Of a stretch of DNA of 24,387 nt, positions 1 to 6,820 are shown one piece after another (positions within the stretch are counted from its first letter, which is position 1; every line of letters starts with the position of its first letter). This DNA comes from Alphaproteobacteria bacterium (GTDB lineage: Bacteria > Pseudomonadota > Alphaproteobacteria > Rs-D84), in NCBI GenBank assembly GCA_013316395.1, contig WSMU01000014.1, positions 1-24,387 on the forward strand, given 5' to 3'. Position numbers and translations under genes: made by a program. Under the pieces are notes generated by a model. That model worked only from the letters and a program-made list of their open reading frames with translations. It did no database searches and was not told where the DNA came from.

Positions 1-20
1 ATATTTTAATATTTATTATT

Positions 21-734
21 ATGAGACTAGATTTGGCGCTGGTTGCGCAAAATATTTATCCCACACGTGCCAAGGCCGTTGCTGCGATAAAGGCGGGTTT
101 GGTTTCGGTTAATGGGATTATTGCCCAAAAGCCCAGCCAGCCGGTTGCAGAGACAGACCGTCTGGCGGGCGATGCGTTGCCGTATATGTCGGGGCGCGGC
201 AGTCTGAAGCTGGAGCATGCGCTTGATGTTTTTGGAATAAATCCGGCGGACATGGTTTGTCTGGATGTGGGGGCCAGTACCGGCGGCTTTACAGAGGTTT
301 TATTGTCGCGCGGTGCGCGTCGTGTGATTGCTGTTGATGTGGGAACCGGTCAATTGGTGCCGGATTTGCGTGCGGATTCGCGCGTAATGTCGTTGGAGCA
401 GACCGATATCCGTGATTTAACGCCGCCAATGCCGGTTGATTTAATTGTAATAGATGTGTCTTTTGTTTCGTTGGCTGATATTGTGGACTGTTTGCCGCGG
501 TGGGGCGCAAAACATATTGTCGCGCTTATCAAGCCACAGTTCGAGGTTCCGCGCGCGGTCGCGGCGGCGGCTCATGGTGTAATTAAATCAGAGCAATGGC
601 ATAACTATTCAATAAATCGTGCGATAGAGGCGTTTTCGTCTTGCGGGTATGAGTGTCTGATGACAGAGCAGTCGCCAATTCGTGGCGGCAGTGGTAATAT
701 AGAGTATCTGGCGCATTTTATATACCGTGGATAA
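21..734 (+). CDS. tlyA: TlyA-family rRNA 2'-O-methyltransferase
   Basis: The 237-residue product has the two TlyA modules. An N-terminal S4-like RNA-binding segment (about residues 1-60) starts with MRLDLAL and contains the KAVAAIKAGLVSVNG stretch. An FtsJ-like SAM methyltransferase follows: SGRGSLKLEHAL, motif I LDVGASTGGFTE (about 81-92), VIDVSFVS (about 142-149) and IKPQFEV (about 168-174), the last two supplying the K-D-K residues of the family. Family members 2'-O-methylate 16S and/or 23S rRNA in the cytoplasm; the historical name haemolysin A is misleading. ATG at 21 matches the usual family N-terminus. The 20 bases before it are pure A/T with no ribosome binding site, so the upstream context is cut off. 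leuS follows on the same strand but has its own promoter. Confidence 0.93.
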   Translation: MRLDLALVAQNIYPTRAKAVAAIKAGLVSVNGIIAQKPSQPVAETDRLAGDALPYMSGRGSLKLEHALDVFGINPADMVCLDVGASTGGFTEVLLSRGARRVIAVDVGTGQLVPDLRADSRVMSLEQTDIRDLTPPMPVDLIVIDVSFVSLADIVDCLPRWGAKHIVALIKPQFEVPRAVAAAAHGVIKSEQWHNYSINRAIEAFSSCGYECLMTEQSPIRGGSGNIEYLAHFIYRG

Positions 735-746
735 TTGTATTTTTTC

Positions 747-775
747 TTGAACGCGGTGTGTTTTGCGTATATTAT
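747..775 (+). promoter_or_regulatory. Sigma70-type promoter for leuS
   Basis: TTGAAC at 747-752 and TATTAT at 770-775 are separated by 17 bp, putting transcription start near 782. A ribosome binding site AAGGA at 795-799 lies 7 nt before the leuS ATG. Confidence 0.6.
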
Positions 776-806
776 TTTGCATATTATATAAAACAAGGAT
801 TAGAAA

Positions 807-3203
807 ATGGCGGATGATATCAAAAAAATAGCGGAGCGCGATGCAAAGTGGCAGGGGCGCTGGGCCGAGGCGCGTGCTTTTGTGCCTAAAAACGATAGTG
901 CAAAGCCAAAGTATTATAATTTGATAGAGTTCCCCTTCCCCAGTGGCTCGGGTCTGCATGTGGGGCACATGTTGCCTTATACCGGTATGGATGTTATGGC
1001 GCGTTTTCGGCGTGCCCAGGGGTATGATGTTTTATTCCCGATAGGATATGATTCCATGGGTATTTCATCCGAAAAATACGCCACGAAAATCGGCAAGCAC
1101 CCCAGTGAATCTGTTGCGGAACTGATAAAGATTTTTGAGCGTGATATTTCCGTTATGGGCCTGTCTTTTAATCCTGAGTCTAAGCTGGCGACGTCCGACC
1201 CTGAGTTTATCAAGTGGACCCAGTGGATGTTTATTCAGTTCTTTAAAGCCGGCCTGGCGTATAAGTCTGAACTGCCGATGAACTGGTGCCCGAATTGCCG
1301 CACGAATCTTACCAACGAGGAGCTGGAAGACGGCAAGTGCGAGCGCTGTCATGGGCCGGTTGAAAAGAAAATGAAGATGCAGTGGAATCTGGCGATTACC
1401 AAATACGCAGACAGGCTGATAGATGACCTGGCGGATGTTGATTTTCCGGCTCGCGTTAAAACGGAGCAGATAAACTGGATTGGGCGCTCGTTCGGGGCGG
1501 ATGTCGATTTCCGTGTCGGCGATGATGTGATGACGGTATATACCACGCGTGTTGATACCATATTTGGTGTAACTTTTTGTGTAATTGCGCCAGAACATAA
1601 ACTGGTTCAGAAATGGCTGGCCCAGGGGCGCATTAAAAACGCAGATGCGGTGCGTGAATATATTGCCGCCGCCAAGGCAAAGTCCGAGATAGAGCGCACA
1701 GACGTAACGCGTGAAAAAACAGGTGTTCGCCTGGAAGGAATTATGGCGGTTAATCCGTATAGCGGTCGGGAAATTCCGGTGTTTGTGGCGGATTATGTGC
1801 TGGCGGATTATGGTTTTGGGGCGATTATGGCGGTTCCGGCGCATGATGGGCGCGATTGGGATTTTGCGAAAAAATTCGGGCTGGATATAATTCCGGTTTT
1901 AGCCGGCGGCTCCGCGGATGCGGTTTGGGAAGGCGACGGTGCGCATATTAACTCTGAGTTTATGAATGGTATGAACAAGCATGACGCGATAGAGGCTGCT
2001 ATTAAATACGGTGCAGAAAAAGGAATCGCGCGCGCCACAAAAAAGTACAAGCTAAAAGACTGGGGCTTTTCGCGCCAAATGTATTGGGGCGAGCCTATTC
2101 CGCTGGTTTGCTGCGAAAAGTGCGGCTGGGTGCCTGTGCCGGAATCGGAACTGCCGTTGATGCAGCCGCATATGGATGACTATCGCCCGACCGACGACGG
2201 GGAAAGTCCGCTGGCGCGTGCGGTCGATTGGGTTAATGTGCCCTGCCCGTGCTGTGGTGCGCCGGCGCATCGTGAAACAGATACTATGCCACAGTGGGCT
2301 GGGTCTTCGTGGTATTTCCTGCGATATATTGATTCAAAAAATAATGATGAGTTTTGCAATCGCGCGCTAATGGATAAGTGGATGCCGGTTGACCACTATA
2401 ATGGCGGCATGGAACATACAACACGCCATTTGCTGTATTCTAGATTCTGGTACAAGGCCCTGGCGGATTTGGGGCTGGTTCCGGGGTCGGAGCCTTATAA
2501 AAAGCGCACCAGCAGCGGGCTGCTGATGGCCGAAGATGGGCGCAAGATGTCCAAATCATTGGGGAATATGGTTCCCAGCAGTGATGTCGTCGCGCGTGCG
2601 GGGGCCGATGCGTGTCGAATGACTATATTATCGCTGGGGCCATGGGACCAGAATGTAAACTGGTCCGAGGGGACGCTGGCCGGCGTTCAGCGCTTTTTGC
2701 GCCGCGTGGAAAATATGGTCGGGAATTTGACGGATGATGCCATGACCCCGGAACAGGAGCGTCTGGTAAATCAGCTGATTGCAGATGTCACAGAACGTAT
2801 CGACGGTATGCGTTTTAATACGGCGGTGTCGGCGATGATGGAATATATAAATGCTTTTTCTGGCAAAATGCCGCGTGCGGCTTATATCGCCCTGCTGCGT
2901 GTTTTGAATCCGTTCGCGCCACATCTGACAGAAGAAATGTGGGAACGCTTGGGCAATACAGATATGCTGGCATTTGCGCCGTGGCCGACGTTTGATGCGG
3001 GCAAGCTGGCGAAGACGGAAATGACACTGGTGGCATCTGTAAATGGCAAGCGCGCGGCAGAATTTAAAATGCCCATTGGTGCGACAGAGGCGGATATAAT
3101 ATCTGCGGCGAAAAACGCCGCCGGGACAAAGCTGGCCGGGGCGGAGATTATAAAGACGATTGTCGTTCCAAACAGGATGGTAAATTTTGTTGTAAAGAAG
3201 TAA
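807..3203 (+). CDS. leuS: Leucyl-tRNA synthetase
   Basis: This cytoplasmic class I aminoacyl-tRNA synthetase charges tRNA-Leu. The 798-residue product is somewhat short for bacterial LeuRS (usually about 820-870) but complete. Visible in order are the HIGH-type motif HVGH at residues 51-54 and a zinc-ribbon with two CxxC pairs (CPNC and CERC). The CP1 editing domain carries TTRVDTIFGVTF and VPAHDGRDWDFA. The second insertion carries CEKCGW and CPCCG. The KMSKS motif is exact at 580-584, followed by an anticodon-binding domain with the ENMVGNLTDD region and a small C-terminal domain. An AAGGA ribosome binding site and a clean promoter precede the start, and a strong terminator follows directly. 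Confidence 0.98.
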   Translation: MADDIKKIAERDAKWQGRWAEARAFVPKNDSAKPKYYNLIEFPFPSGSGLHVGHMLPYTGMDVMARFRRAQGYDVLFPIGYDSMGISSEKYATKIGKHPSESVAELIKIFERDISVMGLSFNPESKLATSDPEFIKWTQWMFIQFFKAGLAYKSELPMNWCPNCRTNLTNEELEDGKCERCHGPVEKKMKMQWNLAITKYADRLIDDLADVDFPARVKTEQINWIGRSFGADVDFRVGDDVMTVYTTRVDTIFGVTFCVIAPEHKLVQKWLAQGRIKNADAVREYIAAAKAKSEIERTDVTREKTGVRLEGIMAVNPYSGREIPVFVADYVLADYGFGAIMAVPAHDGRDWDFAKKFGLDIIPVLAGGSADAVWEGDGAHINSEFMNGMNKHDAIEAAIKYGAEKGIARATKKYKLKDWGFSRQMYWGEPIPLVCCEKCGWVPVPESELPLMQPHMDDYRPTDDGESPLARAVDWVNVPCPCCGAPAHRETDTMPQWAGSSWYFLRYIDSKNNDEFCNRALMDKWMPVDHYNGGMEHTTRHLLYSRFWYKALADLGLVPGSEPYKKRTSSGLLMAEDGRKMSKSLGNMVPSSDVVARAGADACRMTILSLGPWDQNVNWSEGTLAGVQRFLRRVENMVGNLTDDAMTPEQERLVNQLIADVTERIDGMRFNTAVSAMMEYINAFSGKMPRAAYIALLRVLNPFAPHLTEEMWERLGNTDMLAFAPWPTFDAGKLAKTEMTLVASVNGKRAAEFKMPIGATEADIISAAKNAAGTKLAGAEIIKTIVVPNRMVNFVVKK

Positions 3204-3204
3204 A

Positions 3205-3228
3205 AAATCCCCCAACTGGGGGATTTTT
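3205..3228. terminator. Bidirectional intrinsic terminator between leuS and the convergent Cys-rich gene
   Basis: Stem AAATCCCCC (3205-3213), loop AACT, stem GGGGGATTT (3218-3226), then T-tracts on both strands. It starts right after the leuS stop and overlaps the stop of the convergent minus-strand gene. Confidence 0.85.
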
Positions 3229-3706
3229 ACCAGGGGCAATTTTCGGCATACGTGCCGTTGCCTGATGTGTCAGAAAAGTCAAAGCCCTTGGGGATATAGC
3301 ATTCCTCCTCCTGGGTGGCGCCGGGGCCGGATGTTGTGCCGGGGGACTTGCATGCTGTGCATCCGGTGCATTCGTTTTTTAGATCGTTTATTTTGGCGTT
3401 CCCGAAATACCCCCGCTTACAGCGGGCTGTTGTTTTGGAGATGCAGAGATTATTGACGCATTCTCGGGCGATGACCTTGTCGCATCCGTCGCCAACAGTT
3501 AATGTTTCACTGAAACATGTTGTTGGTGAACATTTGGTTTCGATTGGCTTGAATTCGCATGGTGGACAGCAGGATGGACCGTAACTTTGGCATCTTGTGT
3601 TGTCTTCTGCAAGGGTGCAGTTAAAGCATGTAATCCCCAGTGCTATTGCGTTTTGTGTTAACATAAGGGTTGCGCCGATTGTGGCGATTATTATACCGGT
3701 TTTCAT
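3227..3706 (-). CDS. Small exported cysteine-rich protein
   Basis: The 159-residue product starts with a signal peptide (MKTGIIIATIGATLMLTQNA, cleavage probably after NAIA near residue 22). The mature part holds about 17 cysteines in about 137 residues, with spacings such as SCCPPC and CTGCTAC. That is an extracellular disulfide-stabilised pattern of EGF or furin-like character. Its end (ECYIPKG, FSDTSGNGTY, then CPW) resembles tails I associate with expanded surface-protein families of uncultured gut alphaproteobacteria; this is recollection, not a search. The ribosome binding site is AGGAG, 10 nt before ATG. The gene sits alone between two terminators and is preceded by the structured leader RNA at 3742-3953, so transcription is probably attenuated there. 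Molecular function is unknown. Confidence 0.8.
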   Translation of the reverse strand: MKTGIIIATIGATLMLTQNAIALGITCFNCTLAEDNTRCQSYGPSCCPPCEFKPIETKCSPTTCFSETLTVGDGCDKVIARECVNNLCISKTTARCKRGYFGNAKINDLKNECTGCTACKSPGTTSGPGATQEEECYIPKGFDFSDTSGNGTYAENCPW

Positions 3707-3741
3707 TTTGTTCTATCTCCTGCTCTTTTCTTTCAGCGAAC

Positions 3742-3768
3742 GAAAAAACCACCAAAACATTTGGTGGT
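3742..3768 (-). terminator. Intrinsic terminator ending leader RNA copy A
   Basis: On the minus strand the stem ACCACCAAA (3768-3760) pairs perfectly with TTTGGTGGT (3756-3748) around a TGT loop, followed by six T (3748-3743). It lies between the leader's promoter and the 3706 start codon, which is the position expected of an attenuator. Confidence 0.8.
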
Positions 3769-3953
3769 CAGGAGGTTGAGAACAATCCTTAGAATTGTGC
3801 TGCTTATTCTATATACTCGCAGCCCTCCTGACCCGGGTCAGGAGATTGTTTTTCGTCGTAATATTAAAACGGGCGCACAACAGCGCGCCTTAAGACTCTA
3901 TTCCGACGCTAAGGCAGAGGTTCTCACACCTCATTCGCGGAACACCCGCGAAC
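3742..3953 (-). ncRNA. Structured leader RNA, copy A (putative attenuator)
   Basis: Read on the minus strand, this follows a promoter at 3960-3988 and ends in an intrinsic terminator 35 nt before the 3706 start codon. Helices by position: 3934-3940/3946-3952; 3917-3921/3928-3932; 3887-3892/3910-3915; 3873-3876/3883-3886; a perfect 20-bp palindrome 3825-3844; P2 3799-3803/3819-3823 with a 15-nt loop; P3 3782-3786/3794-3798; and long-range P1 3766-3775/3824-3833 that closes a three-way junction around P2 and P3. Segment 3824-3833 can join either the palindrome hairpin or P1. P1 overlaps the terminator stem by 3 nt. The same plan recurs at 14750-14942 with covarying stems. No known riboswitch, T-box, tmRNA or RNase P signature was recognised. 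Confidence 0.72.
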
Positions 3954-3959
3954 AGAATA

Positions 3960-3988
3960 AGTATAACTTTTATATGACAAAAATACAA
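3960..3988 (-). promoter_or_regulatory. Promoter of leader RNA copy A
   Basis: On the minus strand TTGTAT (3988-3983) and TATACT (3965-3960) are spaced by exactly 17 bp. The predicted start near 3953 is right at the base of the first hairpin of the leader. Confidence 0.6.
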
Positions 3989-3991
3989 ATG

Positions 3992-4015
3992 AAAAAATCC
4001 CGCATTGCGGGATTT
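3992..4015 (-). terminator. Intrinsic terminator of the trmN6-M23-bactofilin-rpiB operon
   Basis: On the minus strand AAATCCCGC (4015-4007), a 3-nt loop and GCGGGATTT (4003-3995) are followed by a T-run, 10 nt after the rpiB stop. Confidence 0.82.
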
Positions 4016-4024
4016 GGGTTTTGA

Positions 4025-4471
4025 TTAGGATATTTGTTCTATTCTGCGAATGCGGCGTTCTATGCTATCAAATGGGCTTTCCAGGAATGTCTGGACACAA
4101 AGATAGGCCATTTCAATATCTATATCATCCGCCGCCAGTGCCAAAACATTGATGTCGTCGTGAAAACGGTCGTCGCGCGCCTGCTCCGGTCGGTCGCAGC
4201 GCGATGCACGCAGGTTGCGATAGCGGTTCGCGGCAATCATAACGCCCGCCCCTGTGCCACAGATTGCAATTCCACGTGCGTTTTTATCATCCCCGATTGC
4301 ATCGGCTAGGCTGGCGGCGACATCGGGATAGTCGGCGGAAATATTAGGGTCATCCACACCTAAGTTTACAACCATATATCCTGCCGCGGTTAGCATTTCA
4401 ATCAGATATAGCTTCAAACCGACGCCGCGGTGGTCGGCGGCAATATATACTTTGGAAACTGTTTTATTCAT
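4025..4471 (-). CDS. rpiB: Ribose-5-phosphate isomerase B
   Basis: The 148-residue protein belongs to the RpiB/LacAB family, which interconverts ribose 5-phosphate and ribulose 5-phosphate in the pentose phosphate pathway. It shows AADHRG at 11-16 (the D-H pair near the N-terminus of the family), NISADYPDVA, and the active-site loop ICGTGAGVMIAANR with the catalytic Cys at residue 71. The phosphate-binding HDDINVLAL region follows, with His at about 104. Length is normal for the family. Its start overlaps the end of the bactofilin gene by 8 nt, and AAGGA inside that gene serves as ribosome binding site. It is the last gene of a four-gene operon and is followed by a terminator. LacA/LacB subunits of galactose-6-phosphate isomerase look similar, but a single-copy gene in this context favours RpiB. 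Confidence 0.92.
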   Translation of the reverse strand: MNKTVSKVYIAADHRGVGLKLYLIEMLTAAGYMVVNLGVDDPNISADYPDVAASLADAIGDDKNARGIAICGTGAGVMIAANRYRNLRASRCDRPEQARDDRFHDDINVLALAADDIDIEMAYLCVQTFLESPFDSIERRIRRIEQIS

Positions 4472-4817
4472 CCTTTTTGTCCTTTCTTTTTGCCAGTTTA
4501 CATTCCAGGCCGGTGTTGCCGGTAATATTTATGGTTCTGTATGACAGCGTGCCCGACATTTTTGCCGCACTGAACATATTGGCGGTGCTGACGGTTGCCG
4601 GGCCGTCCAGTTCACCGTGCAGAAATAGGTTTTCCGCCGTAACGCGTCCAATAACACGGCCGCCGCGCCCTATTACCACCGTTTCGGCGGAAATATTACC
4701 CTGGACGATGCCGTGAATTTGAACAATATGGTCTGTTTTTATATCGCCGACCAGCGTGCAGCCCGCACCAATAATGGTAGGAGAATTCTTTTCCAAAGAG
4801 TTAGTAAATGCCAGCAT
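4464..4817 (-). CDS. Bactofilin (polymer-forming cytoskeletal protein)
   Basis: The 117-residue protein consists almost wholly of short repeating beta-helix rungs (IIGAGCTLVGDI, VQIHGIVQGNI, VVIGRGGRVIGRV, LFLHGELDGP), the pattern of the bactofilin/DUF583 family. It has a short N-terminal tail and a Lys-rich C-terminal tail. Bactofilins polymerise without nucleotides at the inner face of the membrane and position cell-wall enzymes. The gene lies 3 nt after the stop of an M23 peptidase gene; its ribosome binding site AAGGA overlaps that stop. This bactofilin-M23 pairing is well known (for example CcmA with Csd peptidases in Helicobacter) and suggests a role in cell shape or local peptidoglycan trimming. 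Confidence 0.92.
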   Translation of the reverse strand: MLAFTNSLEKNSPTIIGAGCTLVGDIKTDHIVQIHGIVQGNISAETVVIGRGGRVIGRVTAENLFLHGELDGPATVSTANMFSAAKMSGTLSYRTINITGNTGLECKLAKRKDKKDE

Positions 4818-4820
4818 CTT

Positions 4821-6098
4821 TTATTCCTTTACAAATTTTGCGGGGTCAAATTGCGCGCCCTTGTATCTTATTTCGTAATGCAGGTGTGGGCCCGTACTGC
4901 GTCCGGACGACCCGCCCAGCCCCACGACCGTGCCCGGGCGTACCCAATCACCACGCGATACCGTGATTTGAGACAAGTGCGCATAAAGAGTTGTAAACCC
5001 AAGACCATGGTCTATTTCGACCGTTGTGCCATATCCCACACGTTCGCCGGCCGATACGACCCGCCCCGGCGCCACGGCCATAAGTTCTGTGCCGATTTTG
5101 CCGGCAAAATCAATACCACGATGACGCTTTTGCTTGCCGTCGAATGGGTCTTTGCGCATTCCGTAGTTGGATGTTATTCGCATTTGTGCAACAGGCGCAC
5201 CGATTGGCAGTATTACGCGCAGGCGTGCCAGCCCATGCCATAGTTCCAAATCATCGGCTAGCTTTTGATATTTCGGGTCCAGTGTCTTGTCTATCTCCAG
5301 CGGGCTGAATGCGGCGCCGACCAGCGGATTTGTGTATTTGTTTGCCTTTGCGACCAGGGCGCGCTCGCTAAGCCCCAGGGTGGCAATTGTGCCGTTTATT
5401 TTTTTCAACTCGCGACGCAGTTCTTCTGTTTTGTCGGCGGCCAGGGTGCTGACCGTGTCGATTATTTCAGTGTCGGCTGCAACAACCGCCTGCATTGATT
5501 CAACGATTGCGGCATTGCGTTTTTTTAGTTCTTCGTTCTCGGCCCGGGTCAGTTCGTATTCGGCCGATAATTCGGATAATTTGACATATTCGGGCGTGTA
5601 TTCGTCATTTGTAAAGATTTCAGATACGCGTGTGCGCATGAAATCAAGCTCGCCCCATGTCTTTAGGCGGTCGTTGATAAGTTTTTCTTTTTCGGTATCG
5701 CTTAGCTTTTGGGAGTTTAGAATTTTATCATCCGTAACATTTAAATTGCGGGTCAAATCATTAAACTTTGCCAGATATACCTGCAGCTCGGTCATTTGGC
5801 GGGCATGCTGGGCGCGTGATTGCTCCAACTGCTGGGTCCGTTTTTGCAGCAACGGGCGATGATAGACAAATACGTACGTAGACCATGCGGCCCAAATAAA
5901 CAGCCCTATTTTGCCGCAGAACTTGGTAAAGCGCCAAAAACTGCTTTGCTTAAATGTATAAACATTACCGCGCGGGGTGTCCATAACGGTGAATTCGCGC
6001 GGTGGGAAAATACGCACAATGACGCGCCAAATTGCCCGAAAAGGCGAAGTTATAAGCGCCCATAGTGATGTAAAATGTCTTGTAATAAAGTTTATCAT
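4821..6098 (-). CDS. Membrane-anchored M23 (LytM) peptidoglycan peptidase
   Basis: The preferred ATG at 6098 lies one base after the upstream stop and gives 425 residues; an in-frame ATG at 6122 would add eight. The order is a cytoplasmic N-terminus, one membrane segment (LFIWAAWSTYVFVYH, about residue 70), a long charged coiled-coil (about 90-260), and a C-terminal LytM domain. All zinc and catalytic positions are present: HRGIDFAG (H and D), YAHLSQI, and HLHYE near the end. It is therefore likely an active D,D- or L,D-endopeptidase acting on periplasmic peptidoglycan cross-links, unlike degenerate EnvC/NlpD activators. The bactofilin gene directly downstream may encode its cytoplasmic scaffold. 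Confidence 0.93.
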   Translation of the reverse strand: MINFITRHFTSLWALITSPFRAIWRVIVRIFPPREFTVMDTPRGNVYTFKQSSFWRFTKFCGKIGLFIWAAWSTYVFVYHRPLLQKRTQQLEQSRAQHARQMTELQVYLAKFNDLTRNLNVTDDKILNSQKLSDTEKEKLINDRLKTWGELDFMRTRVSEIFTNDEYTPEYVKLSELSAEYELTRAENEELKKRNAAIVESMQAVVAADTEIIDTVSTLAADKTEELRRELKKINGTIATLGLSERALVAKANKYTNPLVGAAFSPLEIDKTLDPKYQKLADDLELWHGLARLRVILPIGAPVAQMRITSNYGMRKDPFDGKQKRHRGIDFAGKIGTELMAVAPGRVVSAGERVGYGTTVEIDHGLGFTTLYAHLSQITVSRGDWVRPGTVVGLGGSSGRSTGPHLHYEIRYKGAQFDPAKFVKE

Positions 6099-6099
6099 G

Positions 6100-6786
6100 T
6101 CAGCTAAGTTTAGCCAATGCATCTTTAATAGTCAAGCCGTCGCGTAAAATGGCGGGTTCGTTCATGGAAAGGCCGCGATGTATAACCGTTGGACCGCGTG
6201 TGCCAATGCGGCCCTGCATCAGTACGCGCTCGGCCGTTGTTTTGGCGCCAAAAAGCGGAAATATCTCTATGTCGCCGCATTTTGCCGCCATTTCGGAAAG
6301 TACGGATGCGGTTGTTGCGGCATCGGTTATTATTACAAATGTCCCGCGTGGTTTAACGCGTGCCAGGCATTTGCGTGTCCACAGCGCCAGGTCGGCATTA
6401 TGATGCGCATTATGTCGGGCCGGCGTGCCTTTAAAGTAAGGCGGGTTTGTTATTACTGTATCAAATGTGCGGTCCGTGCGCCATTTTGTGATGTCTGTAT
6501 TTATTAGCTCTATGTCACAGGCGTTTATGCTCGCGTTCTTTTCGCATTCGGCCAGCATGTCCGGTGATATGTCCAGGCCCGTTATGCGCGCGCCCGGCAT
6601 GTTCGCCGCCAGGCACAGCGCCGCCCCGCCGGTTCCCACGCCCACGTCCAGGACGGTTTTTACAGGGCGTCCCGCCCCAAATGCCGCCAGCCATACCGCA
6701 TCGGCGGTGGGGTTGTAACGACCGCGGTAAAACCGCACACGTCCGCCCATTAGGGTAAAAATTTCTTGTTTTTGCGTCATAGGCAT
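6100..6786 (-). CDS. TrmN6-like SAM-dependent methyltransferase
   Basis: The product has a class I methyltransferase fold with motif I LDVGVGTGGAAL, the acidic GLDISPDML strand and the N6-adenine/glutamine-type catalytic motif NPPYF. The N-terminal LMGGRVRFYRGRYNPTADA matches the COG4123 family, which includes the tRNA1(Val) adenine-37 N6-methyltransferase. The exact substrate cannot be assigned. The longest reading frame begins at a TTG (6816); I prefer ATG at 6786 (or 6780), which agrees with family length (about 229 residues). No ribosome binding site is visible. The gene is divergent from the membrane protein at 6821 and is the first gene of the operon reading into the M23 gene. Confidence 0.85.
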   Translation of the reverse strand: MPMTQKQEIFTLMGGRVRFYRGRYNPTADAVWLAAFGAGRPVKTVLDVGVGTGGAALCLAANMPGARITGLDISPDMLAECEKNASINACDIELINTDITKWRTDRTFDTVITNPPYFKGTPARHNAHHNADLALWTRKCLARVKPRGTFVIITDAATTASVLSEMAAKCGDIEIFPLFGAKTTAERVLMQGRIGTRGPTVIHRGLSMNEPAILRDGLTIKDALAKLS

Positions 6787-6793
6787 ATATAAT
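6766..6793 (+). promoter_or_regulatory. Promoter for the membrane protein gene at 6821
   Basis: TTGTTT (6766-6771), a 16-bp spacer and TATAAT (6788-6793), then AAGG before the ATG at 6821. The same A/T-rich stretch probably also carries the divergent promoter of the trmN6-like gene. Confidence 0.5.
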
Positions 6794-6820
6794 AATTCAT
6801 CAAAAATAAAAGGCAAGATT

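Noticed and set aside
1065..1844. Long minus-strand open frame inside leuS (259 codons)
   Set aside because: It lies wholly within the leucyl-tRNA synthetase gene, has Arg/His-rich composition typical of antisense reading, and shows no motif or ribosome binding site. The same applies to 2628-3239.
3761..4024. Plus-strand open frame through leader RNA copy A
   Set aside because: It crosses helices that covary with copy B, lacks a ribosome binding site, and its counterpart at 14770-14955 encodes an unrelated peptide.
4713..5243. Plus-strand open frame opposite the bactofilin and M23 genes
   Set aside because: Both minus-strand genes have intact, family-defining motifs here; the plus frame shows none.
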